From NCBI GenBank assembly GCA_001303415.1, contig LJTN01000014.1, positions 1 through 52,943 of the forward strand: a stretch of DNA of 52,943 nucleotides, given 5' to 3'. The notes beneath the pieces are model-generated. The model had not been told where the DNA came from. It worked only from the letters and a program-made list of their open reading frames with translations, and searched no databases. The stretch's first letter is position 1. Each line of letters starts with the position of its first letter. The position numbers were made by a program, and so were the translations under genes. This DNA comes from Myxococcales bacterium SG8_38 (GTDB taxonomy: Bacteria; Myxococcota_A; Polyangia; Polyangiales; Houyiibacteriaceae). Below, piece by piece: positions 42,706 through 51,379 of the stretch.

Positions 42706-43323
42706 CTAATCCGCGACGGCGGTACCCCAGTAGTTGTATGAAAGAAACTTTGCGCCGGGAATGTACATTCGTTCGTCGACGACGATGCGGAAGCCCGAGG
42801 ACTCGAGCAGGCCGGGAATGTCACGATTGACGTTGCAACCACCGGAAAGCAGGCGCCAGCCCGGATTGATTCGATGCTGCCATTTTCGGACAGGCTCGTC
42901 CGGCGCCAGGCCATGCTCGCAGAACAGGAGCCGCCCACCTGGGCGCAGCACACGCCGCATCCCTCGAAGCGCGCGCTCCGCGTCCGGAATCGAGCACAGC
43001 GTATAGGTGACCACCACGGTATCGATGGTGCTCGACTCGAGCGGAATCTCCTCGCCGCGAAGGTGGAGCATCTCGAGCTCTAGTTGCGATTGCCGCACTC
43101 TCTTGTGTGCGAGCCGGCGCATCCCCTCGGATGGCTCGAGGCCCCACACTTTGCTCACTTTGCTGGTGTCGTAGTAAGGGAGATTGAGCCCGCTGCCGAG
43201 CCCCACTTCGAGAACCTCACCCTCGGCGAGCGGGATCACCTTCTCCCGCTGCTTCATGTTGGGCCTCGAGGAGCAGGCCAAGTTGGTGACCCACGGCAAG
43301 ATGTAGCGATTGTACACATCCAT
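42706..43323 (-). CDS. class I SAM-dependent methyltransferase
   Basis: The 205-residue enzyme has motif I as VLEVGLGSGLNLPYY (about 37-51), WGLEPSEGM for motif II, VVVTYTLCSIPDAERALRGM for the post-motif region and RVLRPGGRLLFCEHG for motif III-IV. The N-terminal YNRYILPWVTNLACSSR and the GLAPDEPVRKWQHRINPGWR segment resemble the METTL7/ubiE-like subgroup that often methylates lipids or thiols. The acceptor is unknown. TAAGGG lies 9 bases before the ATG in place of a Shine-Dalgarno. Confidence 0.85.
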   Translation of the reverse strand: MDVYNRYILPWVTNLACSSRPNMKQREKVIPLAEGEVLEVGLGSGLNLPYYDTSKVSKVWGLEPSEGMRRLAHKRVRQSQLELEMLHLRGEEIPLESSTIDTVVVTYTLCSIPDAERALRGMRRVLRPGGRLLFCEHGLAPDEPVRKWQHRINPGWRLLSGGCNVNRDIPGLLESSGFRIVVDERMYIPGAKFLSYNYWGTAVAD

Positions 43324-43368
43324 CTCTTAGCACCCTTACCAGGTCTGAGGAATGCGTGCAGCCGCGGA

Positions 43369-44433
43369 TCAGGCGACCGAGGGCGGGGGAAACTTCACGT
43401 ACTCGCCGACCAGAAACTCTGCCAGCTCGCGATTCGGCGGCCGGACTTCTCCCATGCGGCCGCGTTCTCGCAGGTCGGCGCAAAGAATCTGGAGAACGGA
43501 ATCGATCCGCAGATCGCTCGTATGCGTGCGCCAGGCCTCGCGCTCGGCTTCGTCCCGAAAGCAGTAAGCCTTCCACGAGATCGAAAAGCGCATGTCTTCC
43601 CAGCGGTATCGACTGATTTCTTCCTCACCATCGAGCACTACCCAACGGCCGTCGCCGACGGCGTGAAGGCGCATGCGCGGCAAGAAGCTCGCCATGGGTC
43701 GATCGACCTCCATGACCCGGTCGACACCGTGGAACACGCTGTCGGTGTCCATCAGGACAGCTGTGTTGAAGCGCACGTCGAAGGTCCGGGCGGGCCCGTC
43801 CGCCCCATCGGGGTAAAACGCGAACTCGCCGCCATTGGTGTCTTGATACCAGGACACCGATGTGGCGATGGGCATGCGGTGCTCGTCGAAGAGACCGGAG
43901 TGGTGCATGACGACGAGAAGCCACTCGGGGTGGAGCTTGCGATTGATGCCCCGGAATTCGGGCACGTCCGTATGCACGGCGAGCTCCTGTCCCGGAAGCA
44001 AGATGTTCGCGTACACGATCGCGGGCTCGACGATCGGACGATCGAAAAGCTGCTTTGCGGCTTCGACGAGCTGCTCGTTGCGATGAAGTGGCTCGATACC
44101 GGGAGCGAAGATCTCGTCACCGTAAGCATAGGTTTCGCGAAAGTAGTTCGTCCGTGCAACGAGCGTAGCCAAGTCGTGGTCGCGACGCCCTAGCCTTCCA
44201 CCCGTACGCAAAAAGTTGAAGGCCGCATCGAAGCGCTGAGGAAGCCCTTCGCCGATGCCCTGGTTGAGCCCCTCCTCGGAATACATGCCGTAGCTGCCAA
44301 AGTCTTCGCAAAGCCGCACGAGCGACCACGCCTCTTCCTCTTGGAGAAAGGGGTCGAGCTCCACGTAACGATTGTAGAAATGCGCTGGTGCCGCCAAGGG
44401 ACCGATCCTTTTCGGGTGTTGTAAAGATTCCAA
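43369..44433 (-). CDS. 2-oxoglutarate/Fe(II)-dependent oxygenase-like protein
   Basis: A 354-residue protein is read from TTG 44433. The metal triad of 2OG oxygenases is present as HTD (His154, Asp156) in AVHTDVPEFRG and a distal His235 in SVFHGVDRV, with Arg in the following MEVDRPM as a candidate 2-oxoglutarate ligand. The surrounding strands NGGEFAFYPDG and FNTAVLMDTDS fit the double-stranded beta-helix. The substrate is not evident. The start is uncertain: only 23 bases separate it from the divergent alkylsulfatase ATG, so a start a few codons in is possible. Confidence 0.75.
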   Translation of the reverse strand: MESLQHPKRIGPLAAPAHFYNRYVELDPFLQEEEAWSLVRLCEDFGSYGMYSEEGLNQGIGEGLPQRFDAAFNFLRTGGRLGRRDHDLATLVARTNYFRETYAYGDEIFAPGIEPLHRNEQLVEAAKQLFDRPIVEPAIVYANILLPGQELAVHTDVPEFRGINRKLHPEWLLVVMHHSGLFDEHRMPIATSVSWYQDTNGGEFAFYPDGADGPARTFDVRFNTAVLMDTDSVFHGVDRVMEVDRPMASFLPRMRLHAVGDGRWVVLDGEEEISRYRWEDMRFSISWKAYCFRDEAEREAWRTHTSDLRIDSVLQILCADLRERGRMGEVRPPNRELAEFLVGEYVKFPPPSVA

Positions 44434-44447
44434 GCGAAATGTAAAGA
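44419..44447 (+). promoter_or_regulatory. promoter-like element with TGTAAAGA direct repeats before the alkylsulfatase
   Basis: TTGTAA (44419-44424) and TAAAGA (44442-44447) lie 17 bases apart, and the latter ends 9 bases before the ATG at 44457. TGTAAAGA also occurs twice, at 44420-44427 and 44440-44447, a 20-base period, so the pair might bind a regulator on one face of the helix. The element reaches into the annotated start of the divergent 2OG gene. Confidence 0.4.
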
Positions 44448-44456
44448 CGCTTTGCC

Positions 44457-46451
44457 ATGACCCATCATGCCCTGCTCGCCCTGGCCGTGATCCTCACTCT
44501 CGCGGCCTGCGACGAGAAGCCTTCCCCGATCCTCGAGCCGGAAGATGCGGCGCCCGACGCCGCAGGGAACAGCGCCCCCACCACCTACACCGAGTCGCGG
44601 AACGCAGCCGTTGCGCGAAGCCTACCGTTGAGCGACCCGCAAGACCTCGAGGACGCAAGACGGGGATTGATCGCAAGCGACCCGGCGCTCCGCGTCACCA
44701 ATGCCGACGGTGAGGTGATCTGGGACATGACGTCCTACCGCTTCATCGAAGGAGCGGCACCGGGAAGCGTCAATCCGAGCCTCTGGCGGCAAGAGGGCCT
44801 ACAGAACATCCACGGCTTGTTCGAGGTGACCAAGGGCGTCTATCAACTGCGCGGCTTCGATCTCTCCAATATGACGCTGATCGAGGGGGAGACAGGCTGG
44901 ATCGTGGTCGACCCGCTGACCGCCGAGGAAACGGCTCGCGCCGCGATTGCGTTCGCGCGCAAGCACCTCGGTGCCCGGGCCGTGTCCGCCGTCATCTTCA
45001 CCCACAGCCACGTCGATCATTTCGGCGGCGTGCTGGGTGTCGTCTCCGCGGAAGAAGCAAAGGTGAGGAACCTCCCGGTCATCGCGCCCGAGCGCTTCAT
45101 GGAGGAAGCCACGAGCGAGAACATCGTCGCCGGCATCGCGATGGGCCGTCGATCGACGTACATGTACGGATCGCGTCTTCCGCGCGGGGAAAGGGGCCAC
45201 GTCGGCTCGGGCCTTGGCAAAGAACCGGCTTACGGAGCATTCGGGATCCTCCAACCAACCGCGACGATCACCAAGACGCCGACGGAGATGACCATCGATG
45301 GCGTGAAGCTGGTGTTCCAGAACGCCCCGGGCTCCGAAGCGCCTGCGGAGCTGGCTTTCTACCTGCCCGAGCGAAAGGCCTTTTGCGGGGCCGACGTGTT
45401 GGCTCACAGCATGCACAACCTCTACACCCTTCGCGGCACCCAGGTACGCGATGCGCTCAAGTGGAGCGGATACATAGACGAGATGCTCACTCTGTTCGGA
45501 GACGCTGAGGTCTATTTCGGCGGGCATCAGTGGCCGATCTGGGGCAATGCCCGAATCGTCGATTTCCTCGCAAAGCAACGGGACCTGTATAGATACATCC
45601 ACGACCAGACGCTGCGTCTCGCACTGCACGGCTACACGCCGAAGGAGATCGCCGGGCAAATGGAGCTTCCCGAATCGCTGCTCAGCTCGTTTTTCAACCG
45701 CGGCTACTACGGGACGCTCGAGCACAATGCCAAAGCGGTCTATCAACGCTACTTTGGTTGGTACGACGGAAACCCGGCCAATCTCGATCCCCTACCGCCG
45801 GCTGAAGCGGGTGAGCGGTACGTCGCGCTTGCTGGCGGAGCGGCGAGCCTACTCGACAGGGCTCGGGCCGCCTATGAAAGAGGCGAGTACCGATGGGTCG
45901 CGGAGCTAGTGAATCATCTCGTGTTCGCCGATCCGGACAACCAGGATGCCCGCGAGCTCCTGGCTAGGGCCTACGACCAGCTCGGCTATCAGGCCGAGTC
46001 GGCGCCGTGGCGAGACGTCTACCTGACGGGCGCATTCGAGCTCCGCCACGGAGGGCCGGACGAGGGCATCAACCTGGCCTCGGCGATGGACATGATCAAA
46101 CACGCGCCCATCGAGCGCTTTCTCGATGCCATGGCCGTTCGCCTGAACGGCCCCAAAGCCGAAGGCAAGGAGATGACGGTCAACTTGGTGTTCACGGACT
46201 TGGACACTAGCTACGTGCTCGACCTCAGTAACTCCGTGCTGCACCACGACCGACGTGATCCGGATCCGGACGCGAATGCAACGCTGCACATCACGCATGC
46301 TTTGTTTCTCCGTATGCTCGTCGGCCAAGCCGGCTTGAGGGAGACACTCTTCTCGGATGATTTGACCGTCGAAGGAAGCCGACTCGACTTGCTCGGTTTC
46401 TTCCGGCTCTTCGATCGACTCGACGGAACCTTCGACATAGTCACCCCGTAA
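44457..46451 (+). CDS. SdsA1/BDS1-like alkylsulfatase lipoprotein
   Basis: The 664-residue protein has a short signal peptide with lipobox TLAAC (Cys18). The metallo-beta-lactamase domain carries THSHVDHFGG at about 182-191, the Zn ligands expected at later positions in FCGADVLAHSMHNLYTLRG (partial) and VYFGGHQWPIWG. A central dimerisation domain and a C-terminal sterol-carrier-protein-like domain (VLDLSNSVLHH, LFSDDLTVEGSRLDLLGFFRLFD in part) complete the classic SdsA1 architecture. Such enzymes hydrolyse alkyl sulfates such as SDS to alcohol and sulfate. The TetR gene lies convergent 14 bases downstream. Confidence 0.93.
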   Translation: MTHHALLALAVILTLAACDEKPSPILEPEDAAPDAAGNSAPTTYTESRNAAVARSLPLSDPQDLEDARRGLIASDPALRVTNADGEVIWDMTSYRFIEGAAPGSVNPSLWRQEGLQNIHGLFEVTKGVYQLRGFDLSNMTLIEGETGWIVVDPLTAEETARAAIAFARKHLGARAVSAVIFTHSHVDHFGGVLGVVSAEEAKVRNLPVIAPERFMEEATSENIVAGIAMGRRSTYMYGSRLPRGERGHVGSGLGKEPAYGAFGILQPTATITKTPTEMTIDGVKLVFQNAPGSEAPAELAFYLPERKAFCGADVLAHSMHNLYTLRGTQVRDALKWSGYIDEMLTLFGDAEVYFGGHQWPIWGNARIVDFLAKQRDLYRYIHDQTLRLALHGYTPKEIAGQMELPESLLSSFFNRGYYGTLEHNAKAVYQRYFGWYDGNPANLDPLPPAEAGERYVALAGGAASLLDRARAAYERGEYRWVAELVNHLVFADPDNQDARELLARAYDQLGYQAESAPWRDVYLTGAFELRHGGPDEGINLASAMDMIKHAPIERFLDAMAVRLNGPKAEGKEMTVNLVFTDLDTSYVLDLSNSVLHHDRRDPDPDANATLHITHALFLRMLVGQAGLRETLFSDDLTVEGSRLDLLGFFRLFDRLDGTFDIVTP

Positions 46452-46465
46452 TCAGAATCGCCGGC

Positions 46466-47098
46466 TCAAGAGCCTTCGGCGGTGAGATGCCGGAGCAACA
46501 TGCGCACTGCTTCGTTGGTCATCATGTCCGCATCGATGTCCTTTGGGGGATGAAGAACGAAGCTGTGCACCAGGGAATCCACGGTGTGGACGATCACGTA
46601 GGCGGTGACATCCGGACTGCGGACGCATGCTTCAGGGTGTGCCTCGAGCAATCTAGAAACCTCGGAGGCGAGCTCATTTTCGCGCTCTCGTAGCCGGCGC
46701 CGTACGTGCGAAGGAAGCGGAGCCTCTTCGAACAAGACCCGATGAAGCTCGGGCTCGTGCTCGTGGAGCACAATCATGGCGAGGACGAAACGACGAAGCA
46801 TCGCGGCAAGCGGAGGAGTCTCCGCCAACGCCTCCCTCAGAAGCAAACGGACCAGCGCGAAGCCGGCGTCGATGTGCCGCTCGGCGAGGGTGACGAGAAT
46901 GGCATCCTTGTTCGGGAAGTACTGGTAGAGCGAGCCCACCGAGACACCGGCACGCTGCGCGATGCGATCGGTCGTCGTTGCGGCATAGCCATGACGTCGA
47001 AAAACCTGAGCTGCAGCAGCCAAGATGGCCTCGACGGTGGCCTTGGACCTCTGCTGAGTCGGCATTTTGCGGGGTTTGAGGCGTGCTCGGGAAGGCAT
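46466..47098 (-). CDS. TetR/AcrR-family transcriptional regulator
   Basis: The 210-residue protein has an N-terminal TetR DNA-binding domain: ATVEAILAAAAQVFRRHGY followed by the helix-turn-helix TTTDRIAQRAGVSVGSLYQYFPNK (partial; about 41-65). The C-terminal ligand domain is helical with no recognised signature. The gene faces the transglutaminase gene across 67 bases that contain direct repeats (47112-47145), a likely autoregulatory operator, and is convergent with the alkylsulfatase. It may therefore control the transglutaminase-GH31 genes or the sulfatase; the ligand is unknown. Confidence 0.92.
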   Translation of the reverse strand: MPSRARLKPRKMPTQQRSKATVEAILAAAAQVFRRHGYAATTTDRIAQRAGVSVGSLYQYFPNKDAILVTLAERHIDAGFALVRLLLREALAETPPLAAMLRRFVLAMIVLHEHEPELHRVLFEEAPLPSHVRRRLRERENELASEVSRLLEAHPEACVRSPDVTAYVIVHTVDSLVHSFVLHPPKDIDADMMTNEAVRMLLRHLTAEGS

Positions 47099-47111
47099 GA
47101 CGGCTGGGCAG

Positions 47112-47145
47112 GAATGCGAGGTGACGAATGCGAGGAATGCCTCAT
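47112..47145. promoter_or_regulatory. direct repeats between TetR and transglutaminase genes
   Basis: GAATGCGAGG occurs at 47112-47121 and 47126-47135, 14 bases apart, and runs into GAATGCCTCAT; GAGG-AATG-CCTC at 47132-47143 forms a small inverted repeat. The cluster sits in the divergent spacer, where a TetR operator would be expected, and just before CATATTTG, a possible -10 for the transglutaminase gene. Confidence 0.4.
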
Positions 47146-47165
47146 ATTTGGATCAGGAGAAGCTC

Positions 47166-48020
47166 ATGCGCAAATACCTCGAGGAGACGAAGCTCCTGGA
47201 TTTTTCTCACCCCAGCCTGGCCGGGCTCATCGACGCCCGCGGTTGGAGAGCCCTCGATCCCTACCACGCGATAGGCGCGGCCTACGACTTCGTCCGAAAC
47301 GAAATCCCATTCGGATACAACGCCTCGGACGAGCTGCCCGCTTCCGCCGTCTTGGCGGACGGATACGGACAGTGCAACACCAAGGGCACTCTATTGATGG
47401 CGCTGTTGCGCGGTCTCGGAATCCCTTGCCGCTCTCATGGATTTACGATCGACAAACGACTGCAACGTGGCGCGGTCGCAGGGCTGGCCTATTGGTTGGC
47501 CCCACGGAACATCATTCACAGCTGGGTGGAGGTCTTCCACGACGGACGTTGGTTGAATCTCGAGGGATTCATTTTGGACCGAGACTACCTGGACGGGGTC
47601 CGATGTACGTTTCCAAACGCCTCGGGAGCATTTTGTGGATATGCGGTTGGCACGACGGATATCCAAGACCCTCCGGTCGAGTGGAACGGCACCGACACTT
47701 ACATCCAAAGCACTGGCATCAATCAGGACTACGGCGTCTTCGACTCCCCCGACGAGCTCTACGCCAAGCACGGTTCCAACCTGACCGGTATTCGTCGCGT
47801 GCTGTACGCAGGGATCATCAGACACGCCGTGAACGCGAAAGTCGCTCGTATTCGACGGCGAGCCGCGTTTGAGCTGGCACATCCGGATGGATCTCAGGCA
47901 TCCTCGGCGCATGCCGGCAAATGCGCGTTGCGTCGTTTTCTGGGGCATGGTCTTCGCGATCGCGCCCGCCTGCACCGACGCATCGAACACATGTCCTCAG
48001 GCTCAAGGCATCCTCGGTGA
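47166..48020 (+). CDS. transglutaminase-like cysteine peptidase-fold protein
   Basis: The 284-residue protein starts at ATG 47166, chosen for the Shine-Dalgarno AGGAGAAG just upstream. The transglutaminase core shows the nucleophile in ADGYGQCNTKGTLLMALLRGLG (Cys70, partial), His118 in NIIHSWVEVFHDGRW and a following NLEGF region that supplies the acid. No signal peptide is seen. The fold is used for protease, amidase and cross-linking reactions; substrate unknown. Its last 36 codons overlap the start of the GH31 gene by 110 bases and look like an out-of-frame reading of it, so the true end may be earlier or a frameshift may be present. Confidence 0.8.
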   Translation: MRKYLEETKLLDFSHPSLAGLIDARGWRALDPYHAIGAAYDFVRNEIPFGYNASDELPASAVLADGYGQCNTKGTLLMALLRGLGIPCRSHGFTIDKRLQRGAVAGLAYWLAPRNIIHSWVEVFHDGRWLNLEGFILDRDYLDGVRCTFPNASGAFCGYAVGTTDIQDPPVEWNGTDTYIQSTGINQDYGVFDSPDELYAKHGSNLTGIRRVLYAGIIRHAVNAKVARIRRRAAFELAHPDGSQASSAHAGKCALRRFLGHGLRDRARLHRRIEHMSSGSRHPR

Positions 48021-50103
48021 TGGAATCGCGCGGTTCGCGCCCTCGGACGTCGAGTGCGAGACGCTGCCCATCTCGATGGCCCTAGTCGAGAGCCGATTCA
48101 TTCGCGGCGGCGTCCCCGGAGATTGGTCCGACCTGCCTGTCTTTTCGGACGACGGCGAGACCTTCGAAGCGGCCATTTCCATCGAGGATGGCACGAGTCT
48201 TTATGGAACCGGAGAGATCGCCGGACCTCTGCTTCGGAATGGGGCGGTCACGGAAACCTGGACGGAGCAACCGTATCGGGAAGACCCTCCTCCCGATCTG
48301 TTCGCCTTGGAGTACGACGACCAGCTTCCCAATCTCTACCAGGCGCACCCTTGGGTGCTGGCGGTTCGCGCCGACGGCTCGTCCTTTGGCGTGCTAGCCG
48401 ATACCACCTACCGAACGGAAATCGACCTCAGAAACGGAATCGGTTTTTCCGCGCCCGCGCCGTTTCCCGTGATCGTCATTCAAGGGGCTTCCCCGCAAGA
48501 AGTCCTCATCAAGCTGAGCGAGCTGACTGGAACCATCGAGCTTCCGCCGCTGTGGGCGCTCGGCTACCAGCAGGCGCGCTGGTCATACGTGCCCGCCACC
48601 CGAGTTGCCGAAATCGCGGACGAGTTTCGCGCGCGCTCGATTCCCTGTGACGTGCTCTGGGTGGATATCGACTACATGGATGGGTTTCGAATCTTCACCT
48701 TCGACGAGACCTTGTTCCCCGACCCTGCCGGTCTCAACGCCTACTTGCACGACAACGGTTTCAAATCGGTTTGGATTCTCGATCCAGGCGTGAAAGCCGA
48801 GCCGGAGTACTTCGTTTATGACGAGGGATTGCTAGGAGATCATTTCATCCGCGAGCCCGGGGGAGATCTCTTCGTCGCGGGGAGTTGGCCCGGCGATTCG
48901 GTTTGGCCGGACTACACGAGCCCAGAAACCCGGCAATGGTGGCAGAGCTATCTCGACGAGCTCCTCGGCAACGGCGTGGATGGCATTTGGATCGACCTCA
49001 ACGAGCCGTCGATCGTCGCACCGCCCACCGAGCTGTTTCCCGAGGATCTAGTTCATAGGGGCGGGGGCGATCTGACACCGGGAACCCACGCCCGGTACCA
49101 CAACGTCTATGGGCTCCTGATGTCGCAGGCAACTCACGAGGGCATGAAGATCGCGCGGCCTGACCGGCGCCCGTTCTTGCTCTCTCGCTCCAACTACATC
49201 GGCGGACAGCGTTACGCAGCCATGTGGACCGGCGACAACTCGGCGAGCTGGAACCACCTCTACTGGTCGGTGACCATGACGCTGAACATGGGCCTATCGG
49301 GCCAGCCATTTGCGGGACCCGACATCGGCGGCTTCTGGAGGGCGCCCAGCCCAGAGCTCTATGCACATTGGATCGGTGTTGGCGCGTTCTTCCCGTTCAG
49401 CCGCACGCACACGATGCAGCTCTCTCCGGACCAAGAACCCTGGTCATACGGTCCCGAGGTCGAAGCACTATCCCGTCTCGCAATCGAACGCCGCTATCGC
49501 CTCCTACCATACATCTACACGTTGTTTCGAGAGGCTTCCGTCAACGGACTGCCGGTCTGGCGTCCCGTCTTCTTCGCAGATCCCGCCGATGTCAGGCTAC
49601 GCGGCGAAGACCATGCGTTCCTCATCGGCAACGACGTCCTAGTTCTTCCCGACCTGATGCAAACCGATTCACATCCCTTCGAGGCGCCTTCGGGAATATG
49701 GCGTGAATTCACCCTCGTCGGCGAAGACCTGGAACAGATGCCAGAGCTCCCGGTGCTCAAGATTCGGGGCGGTGCGATCGTGCCCCTCGGACGAGTGGTA
49801 CAGAGCACCGCGCAGGCGCTGCTCGAACCGCTTACCCTGTTGGTCTCGCTCGATGCAGACGGACGAGCCCACGGCGTGCTCTACGAGGACGACGGCGAAG
49901 GATACGAGTATCTCGCGCGAGACTACCTGCTCACCACGTACACCGCGGAACGGGTTGGTCAGACCGTCGAAGTCCAAATTGGCGGAGCCGAAGGCGAGCG
50001 CGAGCGGCCCGATCGCACGGTCGAGGTCGTCGTCGTGACGGACGGCGGCAGCTTTCGGGGAGCGGGTCCCGAAACCGGCACGATCACCGTGTCCCTAGAG
50101 TGA
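47911..50103 (+). CDS. glycoside hydrolase family 31 alpha-glucosidase-like protein
   Basis: The 730-residue protein from ATG 47911 has a hydrophobic N-terminus (CVVFWGMVFAIAPAC) that may be a signal or lipoprotein anchor. The GH31 (alpha/beta)8 domain is clear: PPLWALGYQQARWSY, VLWVDIDYMDGFRIFTFD, the nucleophile in GIWIDLNEPSI (Asp at about 361) and the acid/base in MWTGDNSASWNHL (about 440), FAGPDIGGFW, SRTHTM and RYRLLPYIYTLF. A beta-sandwich C-terminal domain ends the protein. Family members cleave alpha-glucosides or alpha-xylosides. No Shine-Dalgarno is seen before 47911, and it overlaps the transglutaminase gene, so coupled translation is possible. Confidence 0.92.
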   Translation: MPANARCVVFWGMVFAIAPACTDASNTCPQAQGILGDGIARFAPSDVECETLPISMALVESRFIRGGVPGDWSDLPVFSDDGETFEAAISIEDGTSLYGTGEIAGPLLRNGAVTETWTEQPYREDPPPDLFALEYDDQLPNLYQAHPWVLAVRADGSSFGVLADTTYRTEIDLRNGIGFSAPAPFPVIVIQGASPQEVLIKLSELTGTIELPPLWALGYQQARWSYVPATRVAEIADEFRARSIPCDVLWVDIDYMDGFRIFTFDETLFPDPAGLNAYLHDNGFKSVWILDPGVKAEPEYFVYDEGLLGDHFIREPGGDLFVAGSWPGDSVWPDYTSPETRQWWQSYLDELLGNGVDGIWIDLNEPSIVAPPTELFPEDLVHRGGGDLTPGTHARYHNVYGLLMSQATHEGMKIARPDRRPFLLSRSNYIGGQRYAAMWTGDNSASWNHLYWSVTMTLNMGLSGQPFAGPDIGGFWRAPSPELYAHWIGVGAFFPFSRTHTMQLSPDQEPWSYGPEVEALSRLAIERRYRLLPYIYTLFREASVNGLPVWRPVFFADPADVRLRGEDHAFLIGNDVLVLPDLMQTDSHPFEAPSGIWREFTLVGEDLEQMPELPVLKIRGGAIVPLGRVVQSTAQALLEPLTLLVSLDADGRAHGVLYEDDGEGYEYLARDYLLTTYTAERVGQTVEVQIGGAEGERERPDRTVEVVVVTDGGSFRGAGPETGTITVSLE

Positions 50104-50203
50104 TCAAATGACACGACCCGCGTGGCGCGTGTACCGCCGAGGTGTCGAGCTGCTAGAGTTCTGACGCTCGGGAGATCAAGCTCGAAAACCAAGGAGGCAC
50201 TTC

Positions 50204-50599
50204 ATGAAGCAAATACCGAAGTCCTTTGCTGACATTCTGAAAAAGCCGTCATTCGCACACCTGTCGACGCTCATGCCGGACGGCAGCCCTCAATCGAGCC
50301 CGGTCTGGATAGATTCCGACGGGCCTCAGTTGGTGATCAATTCGGCCGAAGGGCGCGTCAAGGACCAGAACGTCCGGCGAGACCCGAGAGTGGCTGTCTC
50401 CGTCGCCGACCCCGACAACCCGTATCGCTGTCTGATGATTCGCGGCCGCGTCTCGAAAATCACCAACGAAGGGGCGGACGAGCACATCAATCGCATGGCG
50501 AAGAAGTATCTCGGAGCCGATGAATATCCGTTTCGGCAGCCCGGTGAAGTGCGCGTCCTCTACTACATCGAGCCGGAGAGCGTGGCGGCGTGGGGCTGA
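50204..50599 (+). CDS. PPOX-class, probably F420-dependent oxidoreductase
   Basis: This 131-residue split-barrel protein follows a strong Shine-Dalgarno (CCAAGGAGGC). It shows FAHLSTLMPDGSPQSSPVWIDSDG (partial), LVINSAEGRVKDQNVRRDPRVAVSV, RCLMIRGRVSKI and YYIEPESVAAWG, the pattern of the F420-dependent PPOX family (TIGR03618). Members reduce or oxidise small substrates with a deazaflavin; some bind FMN instead. With the F420-reductase-like protein at 39586 it hints at F420 use, though no F420 biosynthesis gene is here. Confidence 0.87.
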   Translation: MKQIPKSFADILKKPSFAHLSTLMPDGSPQSSPVWIDSDGPQLVINSAEGRVKDQNVRRDPRVAVSVADPDNPYRCLMIRGRVSKITNEGADEHINRMAKKYLGADEYPFRQPGEVRVLYYIEPESVAAWG

Positions 50600-50617
50600 G
50601 CCTCGTCGCGCCGGCCG

Positions 50618-51157
50618 TCAATTGCGAGCGAGCTCGGCCCAGAAGATGCCGCGAAAGTCGCCGGCCTGGTAACCAGTAGCCTGGTCGTTGGGATAGAGCT
50701 CGGACAGCTTGGCCTTCAGGTCTGGCGCCAAGCTCTCGCCGTGGCAAGTGACGCAAAGAGGCTGGAGGAAGATTGGCTCGACGTAGCCGACGGTGTTTTG
50801 GTCGATGAGGACCACCGCTGGCTCCCTCTCGTCGGGATGGTTGACGTACTGATCGAGGAACGGCTTCATCCAGGATTTGGGCGCGTTGTCGGGATTGCGT
50901 AGCTTGTCGCTGGTGCGACCGACTTTGAACGACACGGAGCTCGCTTTTTCGGCGAGCTCCGGCGCCTTCACCTGGCAGACCGCAATCGCTTTCACCGGGC
51001 CCTCCGCCAAGCCCTCGACGAGCGCCTGCTTGAGGTTTTTCTTGAACGGCTCAACTGCTTCGGCGCCAGCGGACTTCCACTTGGCTTCGTCGATCTTGGA
51101 GCGTTCACAGGCGGGCAACACGAAGATCAGCGACAACAGGATGGTGAAGCGCAGCAT
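50618..51157 (-). CDS. DUF3365/Tll0287-like c-type heme lipoprotein
   Basis: The 179-residue protein has a signal peptide with lipobox-like VLPAC (Cys17). The domain resembles DUF3365 (Tll0287-like): PVKAIAVCQVKAPELAEK, KVGRTSDKLRNPDNAPKSW, QPLCVTCHGESLAPDLKAKL with one CxxCH heme motif (about residues 134-138), and GYQAGDFRGIFWAEL at the end. Such proteins bind heme c in the periplasm and act as redox or signal-sensing modules. It stands alone, convergent with the PPOX gene (18 bases). Confidence 0.85.
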   Translation of the reverse strand: MLRFTILLSLIFVLPACERSKIDEAKWKSAGAEAVEPFKKNLKQALVEGLAEGPVKAIAVCQVKAPELAEKASSVSFKVGRTSDKLRNPDNAPKSWMKPFLDQYVNHPDEREPAVVLIDQNTVGYVEPIFLQPLCVTCHGESLAPDLKAKLSELYPNDQATGYQAGDFRGIFWAELARN

Positions 51158-51379
51158 GAGACTTGCTTAGCCCGTTCGCGAGGCGTCGATCAAGCCGACG
51201 CCGCGTGCTCGGCGATTGGGCGGCCAGATGATCGGCGCCGAGACCGGAGCCGCATCGGGCTTCCCGAAGCGGCAAGAGGCATAGACGCTTTTGTAACACT
51301 GGTCGCGCGATTGTTGCAGCCCATCGTGCCAGATGTCACAAATGCGGATTCGACCCACCGAATCGGTAAGGTTCCTCAC

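Noticed and set aside
43084-44193. Plus-strand open frame of 369 codons
   Set aside because: Antisense to the methyltransferase and 2OG oxygenase genes, whose motifs are clear.
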